Source of the DNA: Acetatifactor sp.
GTDB lineage: Bacteria; Bacillota; Clostridia; Lachnospirales; Lachnospiraceae
Reading direction: 5' to 3'
DNA length: 57,898 bases
Assembly (NCBI GenBank): GCA_022511465.1
Contig: JAFLRM010000020.1
Location: 1 to 57,898 of the forward strand
Within the stretch, counting starts at the first letter, position 1; each line of letters begins with the position of its first letter. Positions 39,113 to 47,001 of the stretch are shown piece by piece. The notes beneath the pieces were generated by a model. The model did no database searches. It had not been told where the DNA came from and worked only from the letters and a program-made list of their open reading frames with translations. Position numbers and translations under genes: made by a program.

Positions 39113-40345
39113 ATGCCAGACTCAGGCTCTCTCAAAATAAGTGTGATATCCTCTCTGGGAATGATCCCTGTGGAGGGCGCTTCCGTTTCCATATCTTACA
39201 CCGGCGATCCCGGCGCTCCTCTGATGGAGCTTACTACCGACAGCTCCGGGCAGACTTCTATAGTGGAGCTGCCCGCACCCCCTGTGGAGTTGTCTCTGCA
39301 GCCGGATCCTGATGCCCAGCCCTATTCCGAGTACAATATCTCCGTGACTGCGGAGGGGTATGAGCCGGTTCTGGTGTCCGGCTCCGAGATTCTTGCAAAT
39401 GAATTATCCCTACAGCCCATCCGCATGAATCCATTAAGCAACATCGGGGATGAGGAAGAACATGTGGACATTCCTGCCCACACCCTGTTTTATGACTATC
39501 CGCCCAAGATTCCCGAGGATGAGATCAAACCCATGGACGAGAGCGGCGAGATCGTCCTGAGCCGTGTAGTCATTCCGGAATACATCATTGTGCACGACGG
39601 TGTTCCCAGTGACTCCACCGCTCCCAATTACTGGGTGCGCTACAAGGATTACATCAAAAATGTGGCCTCCTCCGAGATTTACAGCACATGGCCGGAGAGC
39701 TCCATATATGCCAACATTTTAGCGATCATGTCCTTTACATTGAACAGAGTATATACGGAGTGGTATCGTAACCAGGGCTACAACTTTACCATCACGTCCT
39801 CCACTGCCTACGATCAGAAGTTTATTTACGGGCGCAACATCTACGAGAATATTGATGTTCTGGTGGACACCATCTTTGCCAACTATCTGTCCCGTCCCGG
39901 TGTGCGACAGCCCATCCTTACCTCCTACTGTGACGGACAGCGTGTGACTTGCTCAGGTCTTAGCCAGTGGGGCTCCAAATATCTTGGTGACGAGGGTTAC
40001 TCCGCAATTGAGATCATTCGCTATTACTTCGGGAACGATATGTTTATCAACACGGCGGTGGCCATCTCCGGCGTGCCCTCCTCCTACCCCGGCTACGATC
40101 TGGGGATCGGCTCCTCCGGAGAGAAAGTCAGACAGCTGCAGACACAGATAAACCGCATTGCCCGCAATTATCCTGCCATCCCCACGGTAACCGTGGACGG
40201 CATCTATGGCCCTGCTACGGCGGAGGCTGTTCGGGTTTTTCAGGGAGTCTTCAATTTGCCCCAGACCGGCGTCACAGATTACCCCACATGGTACGAGATC
40301 TCTGAGATTTATGTGGGCGTGAGCCGGATCGCTGAGCCGGGGTGA
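39113..40345 (+). CDS. SpoIID-like protein with peptidoglycan-binding domain
   Basis: 410 residues. Residues about 5-110 form a beta-sandwich resembling carboxypeptidase-regulatory or prealbumin-like modules. About 170-310 is a SpoIID/LytB-type domain: YWVRYKDYIKNVASSEIYSTWP holds the Glu that is catalytic in SpoIID, and VTCSGLSQWGSKYLGDEGYS matches its C-terminal part. The end (about 325-400) is a PG_binding_1 domain: LGIGSSGEKVRQLQTQINRI and VDGIYGPATAEAVRVFQ. No signal peptide is visible, unusual for a wall enzyme. Start 39113 has GAAGG seven bases upstream; the frame is open back to 39083. Confidence 0.82.
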   Translation: MPDSGSLKISVISSLGMIPVEGASVSISYTGDPGAPLMELTTDSSGQTSIVELPAPPVELSLQPDPDAQPYSEYNISVTAEGYEPVLVSGSEILANELSLQPIRMNPLSNIGDEEEHVDIPAHTLFYDYPPKIPEDEIKPMDESGEIVLSRVVIPEYIIVHDGVPSDSTAPNYWVRYKDYIKNVASSEIYSTWPESSIYANILAIMSFTLNRVYTEWYRNQGYNFTITSSTAYDQKFIYGRNIYENIDVLVDTIFANYLSRPGVRQPILTSYCDGQRVTCSGLSQWGSKYLGDEGYSAIEIIRYYFGNDMFINTAVAISGVPSSYPGYDLGIGSSGEKVRQLQTQINRIARNYPAIPTVTVDGIYGPATAEAVRVFQGVFNLPQTGVTDYPTWYEISEIYVGVSRIAEPG

Positions 40346-40376
40346 GCGTGTATCTGCCCGCGCCTTTATCCCAAGA

Positions 40377-40425
40377 GATCACCCTCTGCTGATCAATTTT
40401 CCATAGCAGAGGGTGATCCTTATTT
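40377..40425. terminator. Rho-independent terminator between convergent genes
   Basis: GATCACCCTCTGCT (40377-40390) pairs exactly with AGCAGAGGGTGATC (40405-40418), followed by CTTATTT. It can serve the SpoIID-like gene and, in reverse, the dehydratase-activase-related gene. Confidence 0.85.
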
Positions 40426-40440
40426 AACTCTATTCGCTTT

Positions 40441-41709
40441 TTACGTCTCAAAATTTCCAAGTCCCATGAGCACCCGGCTCTCCAGAAGAGTATCACTGGA
40501 ATCATAGTCATACTCTATAGTTTGAATGTTGACGCCGGGACAATGCCTTCTAAGAGTCTTCAGGATCCCTCTCTCGCTCACATGACTGACCAGACAGCCA
40601 AAAGGATGCAGAATCAGCACATTGTTGCATCCACGGTCGATGGCGGATACCGCCTCCGCAGCTACCAGCCACCCGTCACCGGTGATGCAGTCCACTCCCA
40701 CAGTGGCTTCAGCACGCTGCTTCAACTCCCGAAAAGAATGGTCTATGACAAAGTGCCCGTGCTTTTCTACCTCAGTGTACAACTCCTTCTGGACCCGCTC
40801 CAAATAATTCAAAAGGATATCATATCCCTTTAAAAGCACTTTCCCGCCACAGTTCAACAAATGATTTCTGCGCTCACTGTCCATGCAGTATATCGCATAG
40901 TTGACAAAGCCTCCCATGACACATTCGCAGTCATGCTCCTCCAAAAATTGCTCCAGATCATGGTTGCCCAGGGAACAAAATTTCATATAAATCTCACCCG
41001 TGACACCCACCCGTTTCTTCGTCGTCCGATGTATTGGGATCTGCGAAAAGGAATCCAAAATATACCGATACATTTTGCGCCGGCCTTCACCGATGAGGTT
41101 TCTGTGATGCCGAAGCTGCCCCGTCAGTTCCGCTTCCACTCTGCACTTTACCCGCTCCGTGGAGCCTTTCTCACATTCATAGGGTCTGATCTGCTGACAG
41201 AGACTCATGATCAGATCCCCATAGCAAACGGCTGTGACCGCAGACAAAAGCAGAGGGATCGTGATCTGAAAACCGGGATGTTTTTCCTGTCCCTTATAGT
41301 TCAGGGAAATTACAGGGATCTGGGACTGTCCGCATTTTTCCAGCGTGCGTATGATCGTGTAATAATAGTTGCCTGCCCTGCAGGCACCGCCGGTCTGTGG
41401 TTCCATGAAAGCTATCTTGTCCAGCGGATATCGCCCCTTTTCAATCTCATCTAAGATCTGACCCACGATCAAAATGCCCGGATAGCAAAAATCATTGCTG
41501 ATGTAGCGCAGCGACTTCTGCTTGAGCAGCCTCTTGCCTTCCATAATGTCAAAATGGTAACCGCTCCCCTCAAAGGCAGCTTTCAGAAAAGGCGACTGAT
41601 ATTCCAGCATCTGCGGCAGCAAAATGGTATGCGTCTTTTTCATTTTTTTGGTAAAAGTGGCCGTTCGATATCCCCGTCCGGCAGATTTTCCCTCTGCGCC
41701 GTCTCTCAT
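40441..41709 (-). CDS. Acyl-CoA dehydratase activase-related protein (DUF2229-like)
   Basis: 422-residue protein resembling the C-terminal half of the large 2-hydroxyacyl-CoA dehydratase activase-related proteins: LPQMLEYQSPFLKAAFEGSGY, YISNDFCYPGILIVGQILD, FMEPQTGGACRAGNYY and ILHPFGCLVSHVSERG, with several conserved Cys. The BadF/HgdC ATPase half is absent and is not found nearby, so this is a stand-alone C-terminal module. Start 41709 (MRDGAEGKSAG) was chosen because GAGG lies eight bases upstream and a TATAAT lies just before it; the frame is open to 41760. Reaction unknown. Confidence 0.78.
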   Translation of the reverse strand: MRDGAEGKSAGRGYRTATFTKKMKKTHTILLPQMLEYQSPFLKAAFEGSGYHFDIMEGKRLLKQKSLRYISNDFCYPGILIVGQILDEIEKGRYPLDKIAFMEPQTGGACRAGNYYYTIIRTLEKCGQSQIPVISLNYKGQEKHPGFQITIPLLLSAVTAVCYGDLIMSLCQQIRPYECEKGSTERVKCRVEAELTGQLRHHRNLIGEGRRKMYRYILDSFSQIPIHRTTKKRVGVTGEIYMKFCSLGNHDLEQFLEEHDCECVMGGFVNYAIYCMDSERRNHLLNCGGKVLLKGYDILLNYLERVQKELYTEVEKHGHFVIDHSFRELKQRAEATVGVDCITGDGWLVAAEAVSAIDRGCNNVLILHPFGCLVSHVSERGILKTLRRHCPGVNIQTIEYDYDSSDTLLESRVLMGLGNFET

Positions 41710-41825
41710 AAGCTTTTCCTCATAGCGTTTTCTTCCAGAATTGATTATACTAAATCTCATCAGGAAAGGGAATACTGTTTTCTAAACGTCCGAAGAAATC
41801 TGGAATACGGAAAGGGAATTAAAAC

Positions 41826-43442
41826 ATGGAATTGACATTAGATAGCATCAGGGAGGATCGTGCTGCTTTCAAGGCGGCAGGTTATGTGCTTCCTGCGTTT
41901 GACTATGAAAAAGTAAAAGGAAATACCTTGGAGCGGCCCGTCTGGATCCATTTCGGAGCGGGGAATATCTTTCGGGCTTTTCAGGCAAATCTGGTGCAGC
42001 GGCTCTTAAACGACAATGTGATGGATGTGGGTTTGATCGCTGCAGAGGGATATGATCATGAGATCGTGGAGAAAGGGCTTAGACCCCATAATAATTTGAG
42101 CATTTTAGCCACACTGAACGGAGATCGCTCGGTGGAAAAGACCATTGTCGGAAGTATTATGGAGTCACTTATCCTGGACAGAGAAAATGAGGGAGAGTAC
42201 GGCCGCTTGAAAGCAATCTTTGCAAAAGACACCCTGCAGATAGCCAGCTTTACGATCACGGAGAAAGGGTATGCGGTCACAGACACGGACGGCAATATAC
42301 TTTCGGCCATCGCCGCCGATTTTGAAAAAGGCCCTGAGATGCCTGACAGTTATCTGGGGAAAGTGGCCTCTCTGCTTTACGCGCGATATAAACGAGGACA
42401 GCTTCCCATCGCCATGGTCAGTATGGACAACTGTTCTCACAACGGCGACAAGCTGCGTGATGCGATGGTCGCTTTTGCCAAGGCTTGGTGTGAGAAAGGG
42501 CTGGCAGATGCCGGCTTTTTAGATTATGTCAACAATCCCACTGTGGTTTCTTTCCCCTGGACGATGATCGACAAGATCACTCCCAGACCGGATGCACGAG
42601 TGGAAGCCCTTCTTGCGCTGGACGGCATTGAAGGGCTGGATCCTATCATCACCTCCAAAAACACTTACATTGCCCCTTTTGTCAATGCGGGGAAGTGTGA
42701 GTATCTGGTGATGGAGGACAATTTTCCAAACGGCAGGCCGCCGCTGGAAAAGGGCGGCGTTATTTTCACCGACCGGGAGACAGTGGACAAGGTGGAGCGG
42801 ATGAAGGTCTGCACCTGCCTGAACCCACTGCACACCGCTCTCGCCATCTTCGGCTGTCTTCTGGGCTATCAATTGATCGCGGACGAAATGAAAGACGCTT
42901 CACTCCGCAAGCTGGTTGAAATTGTCGCCTATCAGGAGGGACTTCCCGTAGTGACCGACCCGGTCATTATTAAACCAAAGGCATTTCTTGACCAGGTGGT
43001 CAAGGAGCGTATCTCCAATCCCTTTATGCCGGATACGCCCCAGAGGATTGCCACCGACATTTCACAGAAACTGGCCATCCAGTATGGCGAGACGATCAGT
43101 GCCTACGAGGACAGTCCCGATCTCTCCGTGGGCATTCTTAGGATGATCCCACTGGTATTGGCCGGATGGCTGCGATATCTGATGGGCGTGGACGATGCCG
43201 GCAAAAAATTTGATATAAGTCCCGATCCCTTGCTGGAGGAGGTTCAACCCTATGTGGCCGAGTACGCGCTGACAGAGCGGAAAAAGGATTTGGTTCGTCT
43301 GGATGAGCTTTTGAAAAATAAGAAAATATTTGGTGTAGACCTTGTGTCTGTGGGCATGGCGGAGCAGGTGAAAGAGCATTTTGCAGAATTATCATCCTGC
43401 CCCGGTGCCGTCAAAAAAACGCTGATAAAGTATACGAAATAG
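41826..43442 (+). CDS. Mannitol dehydrogenase family oxidoreductase, probably fructuronate reductase
   Basis: 538 residues. The N-terminal Rossmann part begins with WIHFGAGNIFRAFQ, the dinucleotide-binding loop of this family. VVSFPWTMIDKITPRPD holds the conserved catalytic Lys, and the C-terminal domain begins near KVCTCLNPLHTALAIFG with the conserved Asn and His. Length and motifs suit UxuB-type D-fructuronate/tagaturonate reductases or long-chain polyol dehydrogenases. No uxuA, uxaC or sugar transporter lies nearby, so the substrate is uncertain. GGAAAGGG precedes the ATG. Divergent from the dehydratase-related gene. Confidence 0.87.
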   Translation: MELTLDSIREDRAAFKAAGYVLPAFDYEKVKGNTLERPVWIHFGAGNIFRAFQANLVQRLLNDNVMDVGLIAAEGYDHEIVEKGLRPHNNLSILATLNGDRSVEKTIVGSIMESLILDRENEGEYGRLKAIFAKDTLQIASFTITEKGYAVTDTDGNILSAIAADFEKGPEMPDSYLGKVASLLYARYKRGQLPIAMVSMDNCSHNGDKLRDAMVAFAKAWCEKGLADAGFLDYVNNPTVVSFPWTMIDKITPRPDARVEALLALDGIEGLDPIITSKNTYIAPFVNAGKCEYLVMEDNFPNGRPPLEKGGVIFTDRETVDKVERMKVCTCLNPLHTALAIFGCLLGYQLIADEMKDASLRKLVEIVAYQEGLPVVTDPVIIKPKAFLDQVVKERISNPFMPDTPQRIATDISQKLAIQYGETISAYEDSPDLSVGILRMIPLVLAGWLRYLMGVDDAGKKFDISPDPLLEEVQPYVAEYALTERKKDLVRLDELLKNKKIFGVDLVSVGMAEQVKEHFAELSSCPGAVKKTLIKYTK

Positions 43443-43464
43443 TCTTTTGTTCAGAACTTTTTGT

Positions 43465-44055
43465 TTATCTTATGATCTGCACGATAAAAGCAGTTGTCTG
43501 CGGTGGAATGCTTGCAGTCATAAAGGATGCATGCTCCACCCTGACCCTAAACCCTGCTCTCAAAGAGGAAAGCCCGGTCCGTCTTCCGAAAAGATCTAAA
43601 ATGACTGTGTTAGGGGTAATATTAAACCGAACAGCGGAAGAAGGATTCTGGTTACGCAGAATTAGGATAAAATTGTTCCGAGTGTTCACTTCCAAAATTC
43701 TTCCCGTAGTCGTTAACGTTTGATCTGCCCTTCTCGTCACCCGTATGGAAAACGCCTGTGCCTGTGGAGGGTTACTCCTTGTCATCGCAGAAGAAAAGCT
43801 GGCATCCACTGTCATCCCGCGCTGCAGCTCACCCGCCCGCATGTTGCGGCCCCGCTCATCACGGATATCCGTATCCTGATTTACAACTAACCGGACGGAT
43901 CCCGATGAGCTGGGACACTCTCTGCAGTTATTGTATGAAATGGTCACAAAGGTAGTATTTCGTTCGCGGGAAATATCTCGAATTACCGCAGAAAATACGC
44001 GGATCACATTCCGGTTTTGCCCCCGAAATTGATCAAAATTATCAAAACCGTCCAT
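43465..44055 (-). CDS. Unknown protein with two tandem beta-rich domains
   Basis: 196 residues, Arg/Asn/Ser-rich, no signal peptide. Two similar halves are visible: about residues 18-110 (VFSAVIRDISRERNTTFVTI ... AQAFSIRVTRR) and 115-196 (TTGRILEVNTRNNFILILRN ... TTAFIVQIIR). Each has the order strand pair, a T/D-I/L-D turn, a Leu-rich GxR segment and a PPQxxAFxI strand. This looks like a duplicated small beta-barrel. A single CRECP cluster is present in the first half. The gene ends 22 bp from the convergent oxidoreductase gene. I do not recognise the family. Confidence 0.65.
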   Translation of the reverse strand: MDGFDNFDQFRGQNRNVIRVFSAVIRDISRERNTTFVTISYNNCRECPSSSGSVRLVVNQDTDIRDERGRNMRAGELQRGMTVDASFSSAMTRSNPPQAQAFSIRVTRRADQTLTTTGRILEVNTRNNFILILRNQNPSSAVRFNITPNTVILDLFGRRTGLSSLRAGFRVRVEHASFMTASIPPQTTAFIVQIIR

Positions 44056-44168
44056 ATAAATACCTGTTTCTTGTTTTATTAGTAGTATATGCAGGAAATG
44101 ATAATTGTCGACAGAAAAGGCGTACCTATTTTCCTTCCTTACTCAGTTGCTTTTAGGCCATGAAGTCT

Positions 44169-44582
44169 TCATATAGCCGCCACAAAACAGAAAAAGGAGA
44201 CCCCCTCAGACGCTCCTCTCTCTAATACATATTTATACCTCTTGTCTTGCACTTTCAAGCATATCCTCCGGCTTTTCCGTAACACTTCCTTTTTGGAATG
44301 CTCTGCCAGAAGGCGATGCAGGCTTTTGGGAATTCTTAGTTTGGATTGTCCCGAATAATCTTCTATGCTATCTGGCTCATGAATAGCAATCCCTTCTTCC
44401 AGTGCCGCCTCCAGCCAGTCTTTCTTTGCGTCCATTGCATTCGCAACTGCACTCTCTATATTTTCGCCACAGGTGATGCATCCGGGAAGATCTGGGAATG
44501 AAATAACAAAACCACCTTCTTCTTTATCTTCTACAATTTCCATTTTATAAGGAAGCGCCATATACTCATTCAATGTCTTCAT
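44169..44582 (-). CDS. hicB: HicB-family antitoxin, atypical C-terminus
   Basis: 137 residues. The N-terminal HicB fold is clear: EDKEEGGFVISFPDLPGC, TCGENIESAVANAMDAKKDWL. SGQSKLRIPKSLHRLLAEHSKKE begins the usual DNA-binding end, but the following 37 residues are basic and unlike the expected sequence. Inserting one G after GGAAG would restore a GVT reading that ends after about 17 residues at an earlier TAA, so a one-base deletion is possible. It overlaps the remnant of hicA, so the toxin partner is dead. GAGG lies before the ATG. Confidence 0.75.
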   Translation of the reverse strand: MKTLNEYMALPYKMEIVEDKEEGGFVISFPDLPGCITCGENIESAVANAMDAKKDWLEAALEEGIAIHEPDSIEDYSGQSKLRIPKSLHRLLAEHSKKEVLRKSRRICLKVQDKRYKYVLERGASEGVSFFCFVAAI

Positions 44583-44765
44583 CGTTATCTACCTCGTTTT
44601 CGACAATCTGCTTTACCATCTCTACATAGACTTTCTTGATAGGTTCATGCCTCGGTATTGTAATAGGCTGACATCCCGCTTTCCAAAACCTTTTTTCAGT
44701 TCATCAAAACGTAAATCTTTTGAAATCGAGTAGATTCTTGATAACAGTTTATCCCACCTAGAAAT
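44566..44765 (-). pseudogene. hicA: Degraded hicA toxin gene
   Basis: Two blocks of a HicA mRNA-interferase are readable but not in one frame. Block 1 (from 44765) reads SRWDKLLSRIYSISKDLRFDELKK, preceded by AGGAGG, but its start codon is ATT rather than ATG. Block 2 reads WKAGCQPITIPRHEPIKKVY and VEMVKQIVENE to a TGA at 44566, overlapping hicB by 17 bp as in functional pairs. The middle of the protein, including the conserved Gly-Ser-His segment with the catalytic His, is deleted. It is a pseudogene by start mutation and internal frameshifting deletion. Confidence 0.8.
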
Positions 44766-44824
44766 GATAAATTCCTCCTACACTTATTGTATTTGGTGTC
44801 ATATTGGGTTTCAATATTATTTTC

Positions 44825-45225
44825 TCACATATATTGCCGTATTGTATTTTCTTTATAATAGTCCAACATCTTTTCATAAATGAGACGTGTTTGCTTTTCA
44901 TCTCCCCAAGGTAAAGGATCATCTGCATAAGAGAGTGTCCAAAACGGTTCCTCATTTTGAATATTTCCAGGAATACTCTCCCATAAACCGTACATTCTCC
45001 CGATAAACTCTTTGATATCCGCACAGTTATCATAGTATTCTTTCAACTTTTCCATTAAGGCCTTTTCAAACGCTTCACGGTTTAGGTATTGATAATTTAT
45101 TTCATTATCAAGATTCTTTAAAAAAGCTCATCCAATCTTTTTTGATATAAACCTTCCGTTACTACAATGCCTTCGCAATGCAAAATTGCATATGCCAATA
45201 ATTCTTCCATAATTCCCATGATCAT
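44825..45225 (-). pseudogene. Unknown small gene split by a frameshift in a T6 run
   Basis: Frame A starts at 45225 (MIMGIMEELLAYAILHCEG) and ends after 35 residues at TAA 45118-45120, directly in a T6 run. Shifting by one base there opens frame B, which reads LKNLDNEINYQYLNREAFEK straight into the 76-residue ORF that begins at 45055 (MEKLKEYYDNCADI) and ends at 44825. Together they make about 133 residues of acidic, helical protein. One missing T, a sequencing error, or ribosomal slippage (TTTTTTA is a slippery string) could explain it. The family is not recognised; its size and acidity recall immunity proteins. Confidence 0.6.
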
Positions 45226-45259
45226 TTCCCATAATGTTCAACCAAAAATTCCTATAACC

Positions 45260-45310
45260 TTAAAAAGCTTTTATTTTTTCTTCAAAAGTACATTTTTCTC
45301 TTCTGGACAT
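45260..45310 (-). pseudogene. Possible transposase N-terminal remnant
   Basis: A 16-codon ORF, MSRREKCTFEEKIKAF, resembles the first residues of IS3-type OrfA helix-turn-helix proteins and then stops at TAA. GGAGGG lies before the ATG, but this is also part of the terminator stem of the gene upstream. Short length makes the call weak. Confidence 0.3.
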
Positions 45311-45311
45311 G

Positions 45312-45361
45312 AAAAATCCCTCCAAGTAGATTTAGGTATTTCCTTTGTCTACTTTAGAGGG
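45312..45361 (-). terminator. Rho-independent terminator of the two-TM sensor-like gene
   Basis: On the minus strand CCCTCTAAAGTAGA pairs with TCTACTTGGAGGG (one bulge) across a 17-base loop, followed by ATTTTTC. It begins 24 bp after the stop of the 45385 gene. Confidence 0.65.
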
Positions 45362-45384
45362 ATGATATCAAGTTGGCGGCTCTT

Positions 45385-46389
45385 TTACTTTTTATTATAT
45401 TGCATTTTTACAAATAATAACGCTAATTCTATTCTTATTCTCTTTTCAAACTGCTGAAGTATTACCTCCTGGATCATTTCGGACATATTTTTTAAAACTT
45501 CCTCCTCATCACTGTCAGTAAATTTGTACCCATAAGTGGATATTGTCAATATTATTCTTGCGATTTTCCCATTTTCATCCTCTAATGATATTTCGTCACA
45601 TATAATCGATCCAACATCATGATACCGATGATCTTTTTTATCGAAAACATACATTCCTTCAGATGCAGCTTTAGCCTTATCATTATAAAACAAAAAATCG
45701 CTTTGGCCACTATAAATCTTGTAAAAAGTAGTATTTTCATTTTTCTTTAATTGATTTAACTGCATACATTGTGAAATCTCTTGTTGGTCTATCCACTTTA
45801 AATTAACTCCAGCTTCGGGAAATTCATACGCCATTGACACACTAATTTGATTAAATGGTGGAAGAGTGATTTCACTCAAACATGTTTTTAACTCCTTAGC
45901 AATACTTTTTAGCTGTTTTTCTGGATAAACAGTTTCATTAAACGGTTTATGAAATATACCACCTGCAATCGATAAGTTAATATAGTTATAAATTGCCTCC
46001 AACTTCACATCGCATATATTTCCGATAACATTTAATAATCGAATATAGACAGCCAGTGTTTCGTCATAAGACGTTAATTCTTCTATATAGTAATCTATCT
46101 CCTCTTTATGAGCTTCTTCTTTCTGTTGTTCAATTTCTTTATCTTTTTTAGCTTTGTAATTTGACAAAATATTTATTAATAGGACGCAAACATAAAGCAA
46201 TACTGTAATTGTAATACCTCTAAAAGTTAATTCTCCTGTATTATCAGAAAGTCCTAAATTTACTCCTAAATATTTTACAACTACAGGCAAATAAACAGAC
46301 GGCAAAAATAAAAACACCGTTTTCCATATCCAATGCTCATTCAGGCAATCAGCCAAATTATTCAAAAGTATTTTAATTTTATTTTTCAT
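45385..46389 (-). CDS. Two-TM membrane protein with coiled coil and cytoplasmic sensor-like domain
   Basis: 334 residues encoded in markedly AT-rich DNA. Two hydrophobic helices (about residues 20-44 and 55-79) lead to a charged coiled coil (KAKKDKEIEQQKEEAHKEEI) and a mixed alpha/beta cytoplasmic domain of about 220 residues whose order recalls GAF-like sensors: SDFLFYNDKAKAASEGMYVF, then an IICDEISLEDENGKIARIILTIST strand pair. No kinase, nuclease or cyclase motif is visible. Start 46389 was chosen since it follows a 49-codon gene by 10 bp with AAGAGG inside that gene; TTG at 46437 is an alternative. It is the main intact gene in the island; a defence or stress role is possible but not shown. 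Confidence 0.65.
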   Translation of the reverse strand: MKNKIKILLNNLADCLNEHWIWKTVFLFLPSVYLPVVVKYLGVNLGLSDNTGELTFRGITITVLLYVCVLLINILSNYKAKKDKEIEQQKEEAHKEEIDYYIEELTSYDETLAVYIRLLNVIGNICDVKLEAIYNYINLSIAGGIFHKPFNETVYPEKQLKSIAKELKTCLSEITLPPFNQISVSMAYEFPEAGVNLKWIDQQEISQCMQLNQLKKNENTTFYKIYSGQSDFLFYNDKAKAASEGMYVFDKKDHRYHDVGSIICDEISLEDENGKIARIILTISTYGYKFTDSDEEEVLKNMSEMIQEVILQQFEKRIRIELALLFVKMQYNKK

Positions 46390-46399
46390 AAGATAAATC

Positions 46400-46549
46400 T
46401 TACCTCTTAACAACCAAACCTTTTTGTGATTGTTCAAAAGAATATTTTTTATCTTTCTTATCTTTAACTTTTAAATAGCTTGAATTAGCTAGTGCATTTT
46501 CCCTCTTTTCAGGAATTTCTTTGGCGGATGTATGCTTTACAATAAACAT
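46400..46549 (-). CDS. 49-residue basic peptide
   Basis: MFIVKHTSAKEIPEKRENAL continuing through SYLKVKDKKDKKYSFEQSQK to the end GLVVKR. It has a good ribosome site (GGAG six bases before the ATG) and is followed after 10 bp by the two-TM protein gene, so the two form a small operon. It is strongly Lys-rich with no TM helix. No known family. Alternatives are an antitoxin, an adaptor, or a leader peptide. Confidence 0.6.
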   Translation of the reverse strand: MFIVKHTSAKEIPEKRENALANSSYLKVKDKKDKKYSFEQSQKGLVVKR

Positions 46550-46699
46550 AACACTTCTCCTTTTTGCATTAGTATATGAAATTGCATATGATATTACGCT
46601 TATATTATCATAACTTTATATGGAAATTCAATATCATTTTAGAATAATTTTATTACATTCTAAAAATATTACTTACAAACATCTAAAGAAAAGATTAAG

Positions 46700-46798
46700 C
46701 TACTCTACTCCATCATCATACGTTTCTTTCGCTGTGGTGTCGCCACAAATATGTATCTGAATGTATTTAATATTTCCTTCCTCCCAATCACGCAATAC
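46700..46798 (-). pseudogene. Unidentified 32-codon coding remnant
   Basis: Open frame reading VLRDWEEGNIKYIQIHICGD then TTAKETYDDGVE and a stop, with protein-like composition and no start codon. A TGA directly precedes it; the same frame is open before that back to an ATG near 46851. It probably represents the 3' end of a deleted gene. Family unknown. Confidence 0.3.
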
Positions 46799-46852
46799 TC
46801 AAAGCACCACCAATCTGCCAGGGCATCCTGATTTCATACCCCCAAACCTCAT

Positions 46853-46880
46853 AAAAAAATCAGGGTGACAGAATCCACCC
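46853..46880 (-). terminator. Rho-independent terminator downstream of htpG
   Basis: Minus strand GGGTG-8-CACCC then TGATTTTTTT. It lies about 120 bp after the htpG stop and follows a first hairpin. Confidence 0.65.
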
Positions 46881-46950
46881 CCCTCAGCCACATTACAGCC
46901 GCTAAGGTCGCGGGAGCCGGTACGTGCCGGACGCCCGACTGATACAGCAA

Positions 46951-46982
46951 ATGGGACAGACGCAATCCTGCATCTGCCCCAT
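46951..46982 (-). terminator. Hairpin just after the htpG stop codon
   Basis: Minus strand ATGGGGCAGATGC pairs with GCGTCTGTCCCAT (two mismatches). It lacks a U-tract, so it may stabilise the mRNA end rather than terminate. Confidence 0.5.
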
Positions 46983-47001
46983 ACTATTTTGACTCTGTCT
47001 C

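Larger units (their letters stand above)
46550..47001. other. Intergenic region between the island and htpG
   Basis: The left third (46550-46690) is AT-rich with a small inverted repeat TTAGAAT/ATTCTAA (about 46641-46665), and should carry the promoter of the peptide gene. The middle holds an ORF remnant, and the right part two hairpins after htpG. Nothing else is supported. Confidence 0.5.

Noticed and set aside
46890..46950. An rRNA or structured RNA fragment in the GC-rich stretch after htpG
   Set aside because: Only a short CCGG-N6-CCGG pairing is visible; no match to a known RNA by eye.
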